Shown: one piece after another, positions 25,332 to 33,313 of the stretch
Layout of the letters: every line of letters starts with the position of its first letter
How positions within the stretch are numbered: position 1 is the first letter of the stretch
Assembly (NCBI GenBank): GCA_934621605.1
Contig: CAKTUZ010000029.1
Location: 1-33,410 of the forward strand
Origin: an uncultured bacterium
Lineage (GTDB): Bacteria > Vulcanimicrobiota > Xenobia > Xenobiales > Xenobiaceae
DNA: 33,410 bases
Reading direction: 5' to 3'
Program-made: the position numbers and the translations under genes
Notes under the pieces: model-generated
Databases searched by the model: none
What the model saw: only the letters and a program-made list of their open reading frames with translations
What the model was told of the DNA's origin: nothing

Positions 25332-26621
25332 ATGAACTATATCAGCGATATGTTTCGTGCCCTGAAGCACAAAAATTATCAATATTTTTTCACAGGCCAA
25401 ATATTCTCTCTAATCGGTATGTGGATGCAAAGTCTTGCCCTATCTTGGTTGATTTTCAGACTTACCGGTTCCCATCAAGCTCTTGGTTTGGTTAATTTTT
25501 GCAACCAATTGCCCGTACTCTGTCTGGTTGTATTTGGCGGCATTGTAGCCGATCGATACGAAAAAAAATCAATCCTGCTACGCACTCAATCGACTTGTAT
25601 GTTTTTGGCAGCAGCTCTGGCTCTTTTGACTTTATACGGTAAGCCCCAAGTTTGGCACCTTTACATTTTTGCTTTCGGTTTTGGCCTGACTCAAGCTTTT
25701 GATATGCCCGCCCGTCAAGCTTTTGTAGTTGAACTTGTAGGTAAGGAAGATTTGTCCAATGCTATCGTACTCAATTCTTCGCTCATTAACGGAGCTCGCC
25801 TTATAGGCCCCGCCGTGGCCGGTATGATCGTCGATTGGGTCGGCGAAGGTTGGTGTTTTGCTGCCAATTCTGCCAGTTATATAGCCGTTATTCTGGGACT
25901 GCTGGCTATTCACAATACTAAAAAAGCTATTCCCACTTCAGGCAATCCCATGCATAATCTCAAGGAAGGTTTTAATTTTATTATCCACAGTTTCCCGCTG
26001 ACTATTTTACTTTTTATGCTCGGTTCGCTAAGCTTATTGGCCAGCGCTCAGGTGGTTATGATGCCGGCTGTAGCTAAAGAAATTTTGCACGGTCAAGCCA
26101 ATACAATGGGCTATCTAATGTCGATGTCGGGTATTGGCGCTCTGGTTGGAGCTTTACTTTTAGCCTTAAAAAAATCGATAAGTGGCATGGAAAAACTGAT
26201 TGCATTTTGTATGATTTTATGCGGCGTCTGCTTTATACTTTTTGGCAACTCTACTAATTTAGCTTGGTCGCTTATCTTAATGCTGCCAATAGGTTTCAGC
26301 ATAATGGGACAGATGGCTTCTTCCAATACGTTGGTGCAAAGTTTAGTCCCCGATCAAATGCGTGGCCGTATCATGTCATTTCATGCCATGATGTTTATGG
26401 GCGGAGCTCCCATAGGCGCTTTACTTTCCGGTATCAGTGCCGACAAATTGGGCATACCAGCCACCTTTACTATAGCCGGACTGTGTATGATCGCTATAGG
26501 CACGGTTTTTTGCTTCATGTTGCGCCGCTACCGCATCTTAGCCTCTCGCCAATTTAGTCGAACAGAACGAATAAACGCACTGCAAATGAGCAACGGACAT
26601 ATAGGCGAAACCTTAAGCTAA
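25332..26621 (+). CDS. Major facilitator superfamily exporter (MFS_3/EntS-like)
   Basis: Inner-membrane proton-driven efflux transporter with about 12 hydrophobic helices. The N terminus FRALKHKNYQYFFTGQIFSLIGMWMQ is the mark of the MFS_3 group that includes enterobactin exporter EntS. The loop VADRYEKKSILLRTQ is the MFS motif A. The second half repeats the pattern with LVPDQMRGRIMSFHAMMFMGGAPIGALLSG. GTG at 25326 is in frame, but ATG at 25332 has a perfect AAGGAG seven bases upstream, giving 429 residues. No siderophore or drug-resistance gene is adjacent, so the substrate cannot be inferred. It ends at a strong bidirectional terminator shared with mscL. Confidence 0.88.
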   Translation: MNYISDMFRALKHKNYQYFFTGQIFSLIGMWMQSLALSWLIFRLTGSHQALGLVNFCNQLPVLCLVVFGGIVADRYEKKSILLRTQSTCMFLAAALALLTLYGKPQVWHLYIFAFGFGLTQAFDMPARQAFVVELVGKEDLSNAIVLNSSLINGARLIGPAVAGMIVDWVGEGWCFAANSASYIAVILGLLAIHNTKKAIPTSGNPMHNLKEGFNFIIHSFPLTILLFMLGSLSLLASAQVVMMPAVAKEILHGQANTMGYLMSMSGIGALVGALLLALKKSISGMEKLIAFCMILCGVCFILFGNSTNLAWSLILMLPIGFSIMGQMASSNTLVQSLVPDQMRGRIMSFHAMMFMGGAPIGALLSGISADKLGIPATFTIAGLCMIAIGTVFCFMLRRYRILASRQFSRTERINALQMSNGHIGETLS

Positions 26622-26625
26622 TAAC

Positions 26626-26670
26626 AATAAAGCGCCGCTTTCCTATTTCTAAGGATTGCGGCGCTTTATT
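26626..26670. terminator. Bidirectional terminator between MFS gene and mscL
   Basis: AATAAAGCGCCGC at 26626-26638 pairs perfectly with GCGGCGCTTTATT at 26658-26670, a 13-bp GC-rich stem flanked by A and T tracts. It lies between convergent stop codons and should end both transcripts. Confidence 0.9.
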
Positions 26671-26699
26671 TATTTAAACCTTCGTTAAAAAGACAAGTT

Positions 26700-27227
26700 C
26701 TATTTATTGACTTCTTTCTCAGCTTCGGCACTTGGCTGTACAGCTGTACAGAATTTACAACGTTTGGCCTTAATGGGAATTTCACTTAAACATTCAGGAC
26801 AAATCTTCACTGTAGGAGAAGCTTTTTCTTTGGCTTCTTTTTTGGCTGTCAACATAGAAACAACTTTTATTACAAGGAATAAACAAAAACCAATAATTAA
26901 AAAATTAAGAATTTCGTTGATAAAACTACCGTAAGCAATAACTGGTATACCTTTAGCACGTACTTGGGCCAAGGGCATACTCATTAATTGCTGCACAGTT
27001 TCCAAGCCCTCACCAGGGTTAAGAAATTTGCTGGGATCGGTAATTAAAGGAATATGTAAATCGGCAAAATTTAAGTGGCCCATCAAAACGCCGATAGGCG
27101 GCATTAAAATATCACTAGTTAAAGAAGAAACAATCTTCCCAAAGGCACCGCCAATAATGACACCAACCGACATGTCCAAGACATTGCCTCTAGCGATAAA
27201 ACTTTTAAATTCGTCAATAAAACCCAT
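26700..27227 (-). CDS. mscL: Large-conductance mechanosensitive channel with zinc-ribbon tail
   Basis: Homopentameric inner-membrane channel that opens under membrane tension to save cells from osmotic lysis. The 175-residue product has the amphipathic start FIDEFKSFIARGNVLDMSVGVIIGGAFGKIV (first helix), the LMPPIG segment, and the second helix at about 100-124. The C-terminal tail carries two CxxC pairs, C143/C146 and C157/C160, which should form a zinc ribbon where E. coli MscL has only a short helix bundle. Similar tails occur in MscL of some other phyla. The ribosome site is weak (AAGAAG). A putative overlapping frame upstream at 27214-27450 looks spurious. Channel identity is firm; the function of the ribbon is unknown. 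Confidence 0.93.
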   Translation of the reverse strand: MGFIDEFKSFIARGNVLDMSVGVIIGGAFGKIVSSLTSDILMPPIGVLMGHLNFADLHIPLITDPSKFLNPGEGLETVQQLMSMPLAQVRAKGIPVIAYGSFINEILNFLIIGFCLFLVIKVVSMLTAKKEAKEKASPTVKICPECLSEIPIKAKRCKFCTAVQPSAEAEKEVNK

Positions 27228-27390
27228 TTTGTATATACCAACTTCTTATAAAATATTTGTCAACTGCCCAGTCGTAATAACGAACGACTCCTCCTACTTT
27301 TAATTCCTTAAAAACATTGCTATTAAGCAGTGAGATGAGCCTCCTACAATCGAATGAGCTTAAATTTATGAAATTATAGACAAAAAAAAA

Positions 27391-27426
27391 TACACTGTGC
27401 CTCCGCTTAAGCAAAGACACAATGTA
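27391..27426 (-). terminator. Terminator of the RluE-like gene
   Basis: On the minus strand TACATTGTG pairs with CACAGTGTA (nine pairs, one of them G-U; plus-strand positions 27418-27426 and 27391-27399). A run of nine T residues follows. It lies 18 bases after the stop of the RluE-like gene. Confidence 0.85.
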
Positions 27427-27443
27427 CTTACCTTTTCCAATTG

Positions 27444-28706
27444 CTAGCAATTGTCGCGATAAAATCTGCCGCCTCGCATTTTGGAAGCTGCACCCATAAC
27501 GATGCCAGAAAAAGCAGGAGCAGAACTGCGCCCTGAGCCTTCCTGACCTCGATAGATTCGAAGCTGTCCATATCCTTTGCCAGCACGGCCCCTATCTGAT
27601 GTGGGAGCAGATACAGCCCTGGTAGATGACTGGGCGGAACCGGAACGCCGCTTCCTGACACCTTCTACTGCCGGTGAAGTGCGTCTGGAAGAAGTTTTTG
27701 CTCCACGAACCGAAGCTCGCCCTCTGTGCTGACTATCTTCGCGACAAGCGAAACCTCCAGAAGAGCGCCCCTTACCGCGCTTAACCCGGCTTGAGCGTCC
27801 TGAACTTGAAGCAGCCCGACTCTTTCTGGCATTGCCAGAGCTAATCAGACGGCGCTTTTCAGCAGGTTCGTCCGCTTTTTCCAAGGTAGACTCCACCCAG
27901 CGCATTTCTTCATAACGAAAATCTCTACATTGACCGGGAACCATCCCCGTCAAGGCTATAGGACCAAAGCCCCACAACAGCAAACGCAAAACCGGGTTTC
28001 CCAAAGAAGCGGAGACTTTGCGAATACTGCGACTATTACCAGACAAAGCCCTTAACTCCAACCAAGCGGTGGGAATCTTTTTGCGTTCTCGTATAGGTAC
28101 GCTACGCGAGGGCAACTTAGGAACCGGAATAATTTCGGCCTCTACGCTGTCGGCTCTTCCTCCCTCAACTAAACAAACTCCCTCGTGCCAAGCTTCGATA
28201 GCCTCCTCACTGGGGATACCCTCAGTTTGAATAAGAAAAGTTCTCAACTCTGAACAGAGCGGATGGGTAAGGATAGCTCGGAAGTCCGGATTGTTGGTCA
28301 GAATCATCAACCCTTCAGCTTCCTTATCCAAAACATTGACCGGACGAACGTCAGGAACGTCGATATAATAATCGAGCTCTCCCTCGATACGCTCACCAGT
28401 AAACTTTACATCTACTCCACAGGGCTTCCAAAAAGCCAAGTAGCGATATTGTCTTTCTACCTTTGCAGTAGCAGCACGTCTTATGCCGGGCATATCGGCG
28501 TAATGACGGCCATTCATACGAAAAGACCGCACACCGCGACCACCGGAAACATTTAAACGCTCACCGGAAGTGTCGGCCCCATATCGGCCTCTGCGTCTTA
28601 AAGATGCGCTCTGACGAGCCCGGCCTTTAGCCAGCCGAGCTTCTCCGCCTGTAGCGCTGCGGCCCGCTGCAGGCGAGCCGTAATGGTTACGATTTCTGTT
28701 TACCAA
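27444..28706 (-). CDS. Divergent RluE/RsuA-family pseudouridine synthase with basic tails
   Basis: The core (about 85-265 of 420 residues) aligns with RluE-type enzymes, which convert a uridine of 23S rRNA to pseudouridine. Landmarks are YLAFWKPCG, LDKEAEGLMILTNN, EGIPSEEAIEAWHEGV, PIRERKKIPTAWLEL and LGNPVLRL. The catalytic Asp is D127, but normally invariant neighbours differ. The GRLD motif reads NVLD, the Lys-x-Tyr motif reads R-T-F (155-157), and the GRNRQVRRM motif reads SGNSRSIRKV. No S4 domain is present. About 80 residues before and 150 after the core are rich in Arg, Ser and Gly and look disordered. The start is a TTG, one base after the acidic gene's stop, with AGG just upstream; the exact start is uncertain. 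It could be active with altered specificity or be an RNA-binding relic. Confidence 0.75.
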   Translation of the reverse strand: MVNRNRNHYGSPAAGRSATGGEARLAKGRARQSASLRRRGRYGADTSGERLNVSGGRGVRSFRMNGRHYADMPGIRRAATAKVERQYRYLAFWKPCGVDVKFTGERIEGELDYYIDVPDVRPVNVLDKEAEGLMILTNNPDFRAILTHPLCSELRTFLIQTEGIPSEEAIEAWHEGVCLVEGGRADSVEAEIIPVPKLPSRSVPIRERKKIPTAWLELRALSGNSRSIRKVSASLGNPVLRLLLWGFGPIALTGMVPGQCRDFRYEEMRWVESTLEKADEPAEKRRLISSGNARKSRAASSSGRSSRVKRGKGRSSGGFACREDSQHRGRASVRGAKTSSRRTSPAVEGVRKRRSGSAQSSTRAVSAPTSDRGRAGKGYGQLRIYRGQEGSGRSSAPAFSGIVMGAASKMRGGRFYRDNC

Positions 28707-28707
28707 A

Positions 28708-29601
28708 TTAACCTGCCGCCGAAGTCGCTATTTCACGATCGGCATCAATATAAGTCTGTGCCACGGCCTGCAGGGACTCATCATCCCAACCGGCAGCGAG
28801 GTCACGCAACTTCTCGGCAAAAGCGGCCTTAGGATCCAACCCATTGGCACCGGCCCAGTTTTGTACAGCATCTTTCATTTCAGAAACGATAGCGCGACGA
28901 TCTTCAGGCAAACTACTAATGGCATTGTTAATATAATTTTCTGCCATATTCTGCTTATCCTGAGCGCCGATCTCTTCTTCAGATTCGGCGATCATGGGCT
29001 TATTCTGACTATCGTGAATATCCAAAATACCGACATTCTGAGCAGGAGTAAACTCTATCTGGTTGACGCCTTCAACGGGAGTCAAAGCTGCCAAAGTTTC
29101 GGCGGGACGGCTCTCATGAATCATGTTAGAGACATAGTTCTTGGCGGGCTCTAAGCTGCGAGCAGGAACATCACTCAGGATTTCTCTGGCAGCCATGACA
29201 TCGTCGTCCATACGTTTAAGACGATTGATATCTTCGGCTTTAATGTTTTCACCCAACTCGTGAGTGGGGACTTCACCTAAAGCGCCATACTGTTCCTGAT
29301 CTTCACGGAACTTACGCTCTCTAATTTCATCCTCATCATCATAAGAGTCTTCTAAGAGTTCGCTGAGGCTGCCAGATTGAGCGGCGTTCTTGGTCATCTC
29401 ATCGGCTTCGGGAGTTTCGTCCGTCTGACCGGCCAGAGATAACTGAACATTGTCGCGAACCTCATGCTGGGTGGTCTCGTCCTGTTTCTGAGTAACCTCT
29501 TTTTGAGAGCGAACAGCACCGAAACCGATGTGGCTCAGGTTTCTGGTAGCCTGAGTCTGAAACATACTAGTTGAAGGGTCCAAACCCCGCATTGCGTCCA
29601 T
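28708..29601 (-). CDS. Acidic cysteine-free protein of unknown function
   Basis: I do not recognise this 297-residue protein. It has about 60 Asp/Glu against about 28 Lys/Arg, no cysteine, no signal peptide and no membrane helix. The first 80 residues are rich in Gln, Thr and Ser and probably disordered. Residues about 78-150 are highly charged and helix-forming (DSYDDEDEIRERKFRED), and the end (about 220-290) looks like a small helical domain. The ATG has a strong GGAGGA site. The RluE-like gene starts one base after its stop, so the two are likely cotranscribed and translationally linked. The acidic protein and the very basic partner might bind each other, which is inference only. A secretion-system gatekeeper was considered but no matching signature was found. 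Confidence 0.7.
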   Translation of the reverse strand: MDAMRGLDPSTSMFQTQATRNLSHIGFGAVRSQKEVTQKQDETTQHEVRDNVQLSLAGQTDETPEADEMTKNAAQSGSLSELLEDSYDDEDEIRERKFREDQEQYGALGEVPTHELGENIKAEDINRLKRMDDDVMAAREILSDVPARSLEPAKNYVSNMIHESRPAETLAALTPVEGVNQIEFTPAQNVGILDIHDSQNKPMIAESEEEIGAQDKQNMAENYINNAISSLPEDRRAIVSEMKDAVQNWAGANGLDPKAAFAEKLRDLAAGWDDESLQAVAQTYIDADREIATSAAG

Positions 29602-29762
29602 GACTAATCCTCCGATGTATAACTATCTACTCTGAATTGTAAAAACTTTTATGCAGAAGTGAATAGCTTTTATGTTAAAAAATCAACAACTCCCCAAATA
29701 GCGCCCTGCGAGCCGAGAAAGTGCCTGATATTTCTTCATTTAGACAAAAAAATCTTGCTCGG

Positions 29763-29790
29763 TTGACGATATGAACAAATTTTTTCTAAA
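29763..29790 (+). promoter_or_regulatory. Possible promoter of the B3/B4 gene
   Basis: TTGACG (29763-29768) and TCTAAA (29785-29790) lie 16 bases apart on the plus strand. The -35 matches five of six consensus bases and the -10 four of six. The spacing before the ATG at 29835 is reasonable. In AT-rich DNA such a match can arise by chance. Confidence 0.35.
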
Positions 29791-29834
29791 AGTTGCTGTT
29801 CACTCAACCGAGTAAATAGCAACGGGGAAAGAGT

Positions 29835-30599
29835 ATGCTTATGCAGAATGCTTCTCTATTTTTGCGCATTCTTATAAAGCAAATGGGCAACAATTCCAAG
29901 TCAAAATATCAGGAGGCAACTTTGGAAATCGTTCAAGCTTATCATCCATTATTACAAACAATCATGTTTACTAGTGAGTTCCCCCGCCCTTTAAAAGAAA
30001 TGACCAGTCCCAATTGGCTCAAACATTTACTTACTTTAGAAGGTGAAGCTGAGCGACCATTGGGAGAGCTTCCTCCCAAAGAAGAAATTTTCAAAATGTA
30101 CCGCTCTTTGTTACGCTGGGGCGGATTTAAACCTAGCGGCCGCAGTAAACCTGCAGCCGAATATTTAGTTAAAGCAGCTACCGCCGGTGAACTAAATTCC
30201 ATTAATGCCGCTGTAGATGTACTTAATAGTGTATCGTTACATGTAGGTTTGCCCATAGGGGTCATAGATTTGGATTTGTGCAAACCTCCACTACACATCG
30301 ATTTAGGTAAAGAAAATGAATCTTACGTCTTCAATAAGTCGGGCCAAGAAATGTCCCTCAAAGGACTGATTGTAATGCGCGACCAAGAAGGCCCCTGCGC
30401 TAATCCGGTCAAAGATTCACAACGCACCAAAACTAATGACGAAACCAGACGAACCCTCACTATAGTATGGGGCAACAGAGAGTGTTTAGCCCCAGCGCTT
30501 ATGGCTGTACGATGGCAAAAAGAATTATTGGTAAAACTTGGAGCCAAAGTGGAAGACGTCAATACAGTTTTTGCAGCAGCTCCTGAAATTTTGTCTTAG
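29835..30599 (+). CDS. Stand-alone B3/B4-domain protein (PheT-like tRNA editing fold)
   Basis: The 254-residue protein resembles the free-standing B3/B4 family, related to the editing domain of phenylalanyl-tRNA synthetase beta. Typical stretches are NSINAAVDVLNSVSLHVGLPIGVIDLD, then a G-x-E-type segment, LIVMRDQEGPCANPVKDSQRT and TRRTLTIVWGN, then a helix ending in the C terminus. Members are thought to check or hydrolyse misacylated tRNAs, but few have been tested. The start at 29835 has GGGGAAAGAG directly upstream; an in-frame ATG at 29886 is a less likely alternative. The following lipoprotein gene starts 86 bases on and may be cotranscribed. Fold family is fairly sure; activity is unproven. 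Confidence 0.78.
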   Translation: MLMQNASLFLRILIKQMGNNSKSKYQEATLEIVQAYHPLLQTIMFTSEFPRPLKEMTSPNWLKHLLTLEGEAERPLGELPPKEEIFKMYRSLLRWGGFKPSGRSKPAAEYLVKAATAGELNSINAAVDVLNSVSLHVGLPIGVIDLDLCKPPLHIDLGKENESYVFNKSGQEMSLKGLIVMRDQEGPCANPVKDSQRTKTNDETRRTLTIVWGNRECLAPALMAVRWQKELLVKLGAKVEDVNTVFAAAPEILS

Positions 30600-30685
30600 A
30601 CGCACTCTATAGCAAAATTAGGGGAGAAATTCTTTTGCAAGCGAATTTCACCGCAGACTTAAACAGTGCGAGGTGGATAGAAAAT

Positions 30686-31063
30686 ATGCAGAAATCAATC
30701 CTGCGTTTTGGCCTTATTATCCTGACGGCCGCAGTTTTGAGTGGTTGTACCGGCAACGACGAAAACAATCCCGGCCGTCACTATTTGGAAAGCAATCATC
30801 CCTGTCCTCTTGAGCAAGTGGCTAAAAGTATGCCTGCCGACGTGCTGCCCCAGGAGACAACCATTAAGTTATATGCTTATCAAAATGGGCAGCGTCAGTT
30901 AATAAAAACGGCAACTTACGCAGCTAATACTGTAAATGCTGCCCAAATATTACAGACTTTGCCCGCTGAGGGCCACTACTATCTGGAAGCTCAACTTAGA
31001 GGTTCAGTACGCACTCTAACTTACAAGGCCGAATTAAAGGATGCGCAAATAATTGTACACTGA
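30686..31063 (+). CDS. Small lipoprotein of unknown function
   Basis: The 125-residue product starts MQKSILRFG, has a short hydrophobic run and a lipobox LSGC with the lipidated cysteine at 21, so it should be anchored in the inner or outer membrane. The residues after the cysteine (TGND) include an Asp at +4 but not at +2, so Lol-dependent outer-membrane sorting is possible in a Gram-negative cell. The mature part is a small beta-rich domain (TIKLYAYQNGQRQLIKTATY...YYLEAQLRGSVRTLTYKAEL), which I cannot assign to a family. An in-frame TTG at 30635 with GGGGAG upstream would add 17 residues before the signal peptide; ATG at 30686 with AGGTGG nine bases upstream is preferred. Confidence 0.7.
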   Translation: MQKSILRFGLIILTAAVLSGCTGNDENNPGRHYLESNHPCPLEQVAKSMPADVLPQETTIKLYAYQNGQRQLIKTATYAANTVNAAQILQTLPAEGHYYLEAQLRGSVRTLTYKAELKDAQIIVH

Positions 31064-31083
31064 GCTCTAATTTTTTAAAGCAG

Positions 31084-31124
31084 AAAAGGCCTTCAGTTCT
31101 TGCAAATGAACGGGAGGCCTTTTT
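31084..31124. terminator. Bidirectional terminator between lipoprotein and amidase genes
   Basis: AAAAGGCCT at 31084-31092 pairs with AGGCCTTTT at 31115-31123, and GTTC/GAAC can extend the stem inward. Tracts of A and T flank it on both sides. It lies between convergent stop codons. Confidence 0.85.
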
Positions 31125-31145
31125 ACTATGTTTTAGACACTGATA

Positions 31146-32975
31146 CTAAGGCGCAGAACGCACTGTACGACCACCTATATCGCTGCTGCCTCTGTTTTGG
31201 CTGACAAACTCGTTCAGAGCCTGAGCAAGCTCTTCAGCGATAGTCTGACGACAGTCCTGATCAGCCAACTTGGTTCCGTCTTCATAATTAGTCAAGTAAG
31301 CCATTTCCACCAGTACAGCCGGCATGTCGGTATTACGTAAGACATAGAAACCTTCACGCAAAGTACCTATTTGATAAAACCCCAATGAACTGAGCGAAAA
31401 TTCCAAAGCTTTAGCCAACTGTTGATCTTCGGGCTTAAACCAGTAAACTGAACTGCCATTAGGAATAGAAGAAACGCTAGCATTACAGTGCAAACTTATG
31501 AAGAAATCGGCACCAATATCATTAGCCGCGTCACAACGTGACTGCAATTCAACAGAATCAGGCGAACCTAACCAACTAACATCCCTATCGCTGTCACGAG
31601 TCAAAACAACTTCCCAGCCTTCATTTTCCAATAAATCACGCAAACGCTTGGCGACATCTAAGGTAATTTGTTTTTCATAAACGCCTAAGTGACGGCTGTA
31701 GCACCCGGGATCGCCACCACCATGACCGGGATCGATCACAATAACGCCTCGTTTATCGACAAAACCTAAAGTGTGACCTTTTCCACTAAAATTGTCATCT
31801 TGGGCAAAAGACTGCAAATCGCCTTTAAAAAAACGTACAGCCGCAGTTGTATTCAATTCACTCTCCGGAAAGCTAAAAGCTGTATCCTGATTTAGCAGAA
31901 AATCCAAACGTAGGATGGGATGTTGCGCACTACCAACTTGAGCAACGTCTGTTTTAAAGCAAAACTTACCCACATCGGCAGGCAATTTAACACTTTCATC
32001 AATATCAACATTATCTAAATAGAGACAAAGTTTGCGACAATCAACGCAATAATGCCAAAAATAGCGATAAGGCGAAGAAGAAGTTATTAAAATATCTTCA
32101 GCCTCGGCACCGTCTTCTTCCGAGTTAACCATTTCAGCTTCTAAGCAAGTGAGAGCCGAAGGCTCGTTTTGAGTCGCCGAAAGAGAGAATTGCGGCAGGC
32201 AAGCTATACTAAGCGACTTACTATCAAACGATTCGCGCAAAATTGGTGACCAATGAGCAGGCAATTTATAAACCAAGGTAAGATTAGGTCTGCCAATCTC
32301 AGTTTCTTGCTTAGCGAGCACGGTAACATGACCTAGGTGAATTTGTTTTTGTTCTTCCCCCCAAACAGAGTTATCAAAGCGGATAGTTAACGATTCAGAA
32401 TCAGAGTCAATCACTTTAAAATTGGGACGGAAGTTTAAATTAAGCGTCAGTTTGGTACCATCAGCATCATTTTTCAAAACCGGAGCATAAATTTTATGAG
32501 CCAAATTCGTTTCTGAAAAGACGTCATTTATTTGGTTATCAGCGACTAAATCCAACAATTGCACAAAAAGTTGCGGTTCAAGTAAGCGTCGACCGGAATC
32601 TATATGCATAAGCCCCTTTGCTTGCACAACTTCTTTGTTGGGGCCAATTATTTCCTGACTATCTGCTGAAACTGTCCACTGATCTGAAGCAGAAAATACC
32701 ATAAGAGTAGCTCCGCTACCTGACCAGCAAAAACGACGCCCCGATTTGGCAATAAGGCGATCAGCCTCCTCACTACCCATAAGCAAAAATAAGCGCTCGG
32801 ATTCTCGCCCTTCCTTACCATCCGATATTGGCAAAGTTACACAAGAGACAGAATAGCTAGCACCGTCTAGTCGAAAGACTTTATTTCTAGTCTGACTTTG
32901 AGCCTGAGCTTGACTAGCAAAGCTACAGAAAACCAATAAACTTACTACAAAAATTAACGAATAAATTTTCTTCAT
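31146..32975 (-). CDS. Periplasmic N-acetylmuramoyl-L-alanine amidase (Amidase_3)
   Basis: Zinc hydrolase that cuts the amide bond between N-acetylmuramic acid and the stem peptide during cell separation and wall turnover. The 609-residue product has a Sec signal peptide (cleavage likely after AQA at 25) and a long N-terminal region of about 380 residues. That region is beta-rich and may contain an AMIN-type targeting domain. The C-terminal Amidase_3 domain has zinc ligands at His of VIDPGHGG (about 415), Glu of VYEK (about 429) and His of SLHCNA (about 493), and the catalytic Glu in VEMAYLTN (about 558). All are intact. The N-terminal part is longer than in E. coli AmiC (417 residues). The start codon has no strong ribosome site. 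Enzyme class is secure; the exact AmiA/B/C equivalence is not. Confidence 0.9.
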   Translation of the reverse strand: MKKIYSLIFVVSLLVFCSFASQAQAQSQTRNKVFRLDGASYSVSCVTLPISDGKEGRESERLFLLMGSEEADRLIAKSGRRFCWSGSGATLMVFSASDQWTVSADSQEIIGPNKEVVQAKGLMHIDSGRRLLEPQLFVQLLDLVADNQINDVFSETNLAHKIYAPVLKNDADGTKLTLNLNFRPNFKVIDSDSESLTIRFDNSVWGEEQKQIHLGHVTVLAKQETEIGRPNLTLVYKLPAHWSPILRESFDSKSLSIACLPQFSLSATQNEPSALTCLEAEMVNSEEDGAEAEDILITSSSPYRYFWHYCVDCRKLCLYLDNVDIDESVKLPADVGKFCFKTDVAQVGSAQHPILRLDFLLNQDTAFSFPESELNTTAAVRFFKGDLQSFAQDDNFSGKGHTLGFVDKRGVIVIDPGHGGGDPGCYSRHLGVYEKQITLDVAKRLRDLLENEGWEVVLTRDSDRDVSWLGSPDSVELQSRCDAANDIGADFFISLHCNASVSSIPNGSSVYWFKPEDQQLAKALEFSLSSLGFYQIGTLREGFYVLRNTDMPAVLVEMAYLTNYEDGTKLADQDCRQTIAEELAQALNEFVSQNRGSSDIGGRTVRSAP

Positions 32976-33135
32976 AACTATGAATCCAGGTCGACTTGCT
33001 AAAAAAAGTCGGCAAATATCCCCCTTGGAACGTCTTAAAAATTCCCCGCCTCCAGACGCTTTCTTAAATATTCTAAAATATTCTTTTTTCCTGTTTGGCT
33101 CTTATTCTGTCCACAACCAAAAAAAAACAAAAAAA

Positions 33136-33161
33136 AAGAAGACGGCTTGCACCATCTTCTT
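33136..33161 (-). terminator. Terminator of tRNA-fMet
   Basis: On the minus strand GAAGATGG pairs with CCGTCTTC over a six-base loop, extended by AA/TT pairs and including one U-G pair. A run of nine T residues follows, then further T-rich DNA. It lies just after the tRNA 3' end and before the amidase gene. Confidence 0.9.
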
Positions 33162-33164
33162 AAC

Positions 33165-33241
<77 letters not shown>

Positions 33242-33284
33242 ATATTCGCTATCGCGCTTTGCGGTATCTCTCAACCGCTCCTGA

Positions 33285-33313
33285 AGTATACACACATGTG
33301 TAGCTATTGTCAA
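33285..33313 (-). promoter_or_regulatory. Strong promoter of tRNA-fMet
   Basis: On the minus strand TTGACA (33308-33313) and TATACT (33285-33290) are separated by 17 bases, close to the ideal sigma-70 promoter. The spacer contains the perfect 10-bp palindrome ACACATGTGT at 33292-33301. The leader to the tRNA is about 35-40 bases. Confidence 0.9.

Noticed and set aside
27214..27450. Minus-strand 78-residue frame between the RluE-like gene and mscL
   Set aside because: It covers the terminator of the RluE-like gene, overlaps both neighbours and has no family resemblance or clear ribosome site.
28708..29601. Type III secretion gatekeeper (YopN/SctW-like) for the acidic protein
   Set aside because: Only general helical, charged character is shared; no diagnostic motif and no secretion genes nearby.
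29603..29640. TTTACA / TATACA pair as a promoter for the acidic gene
   Set aside because: Transcription would begin at or inside the ribosome site, leaving no usable leader.
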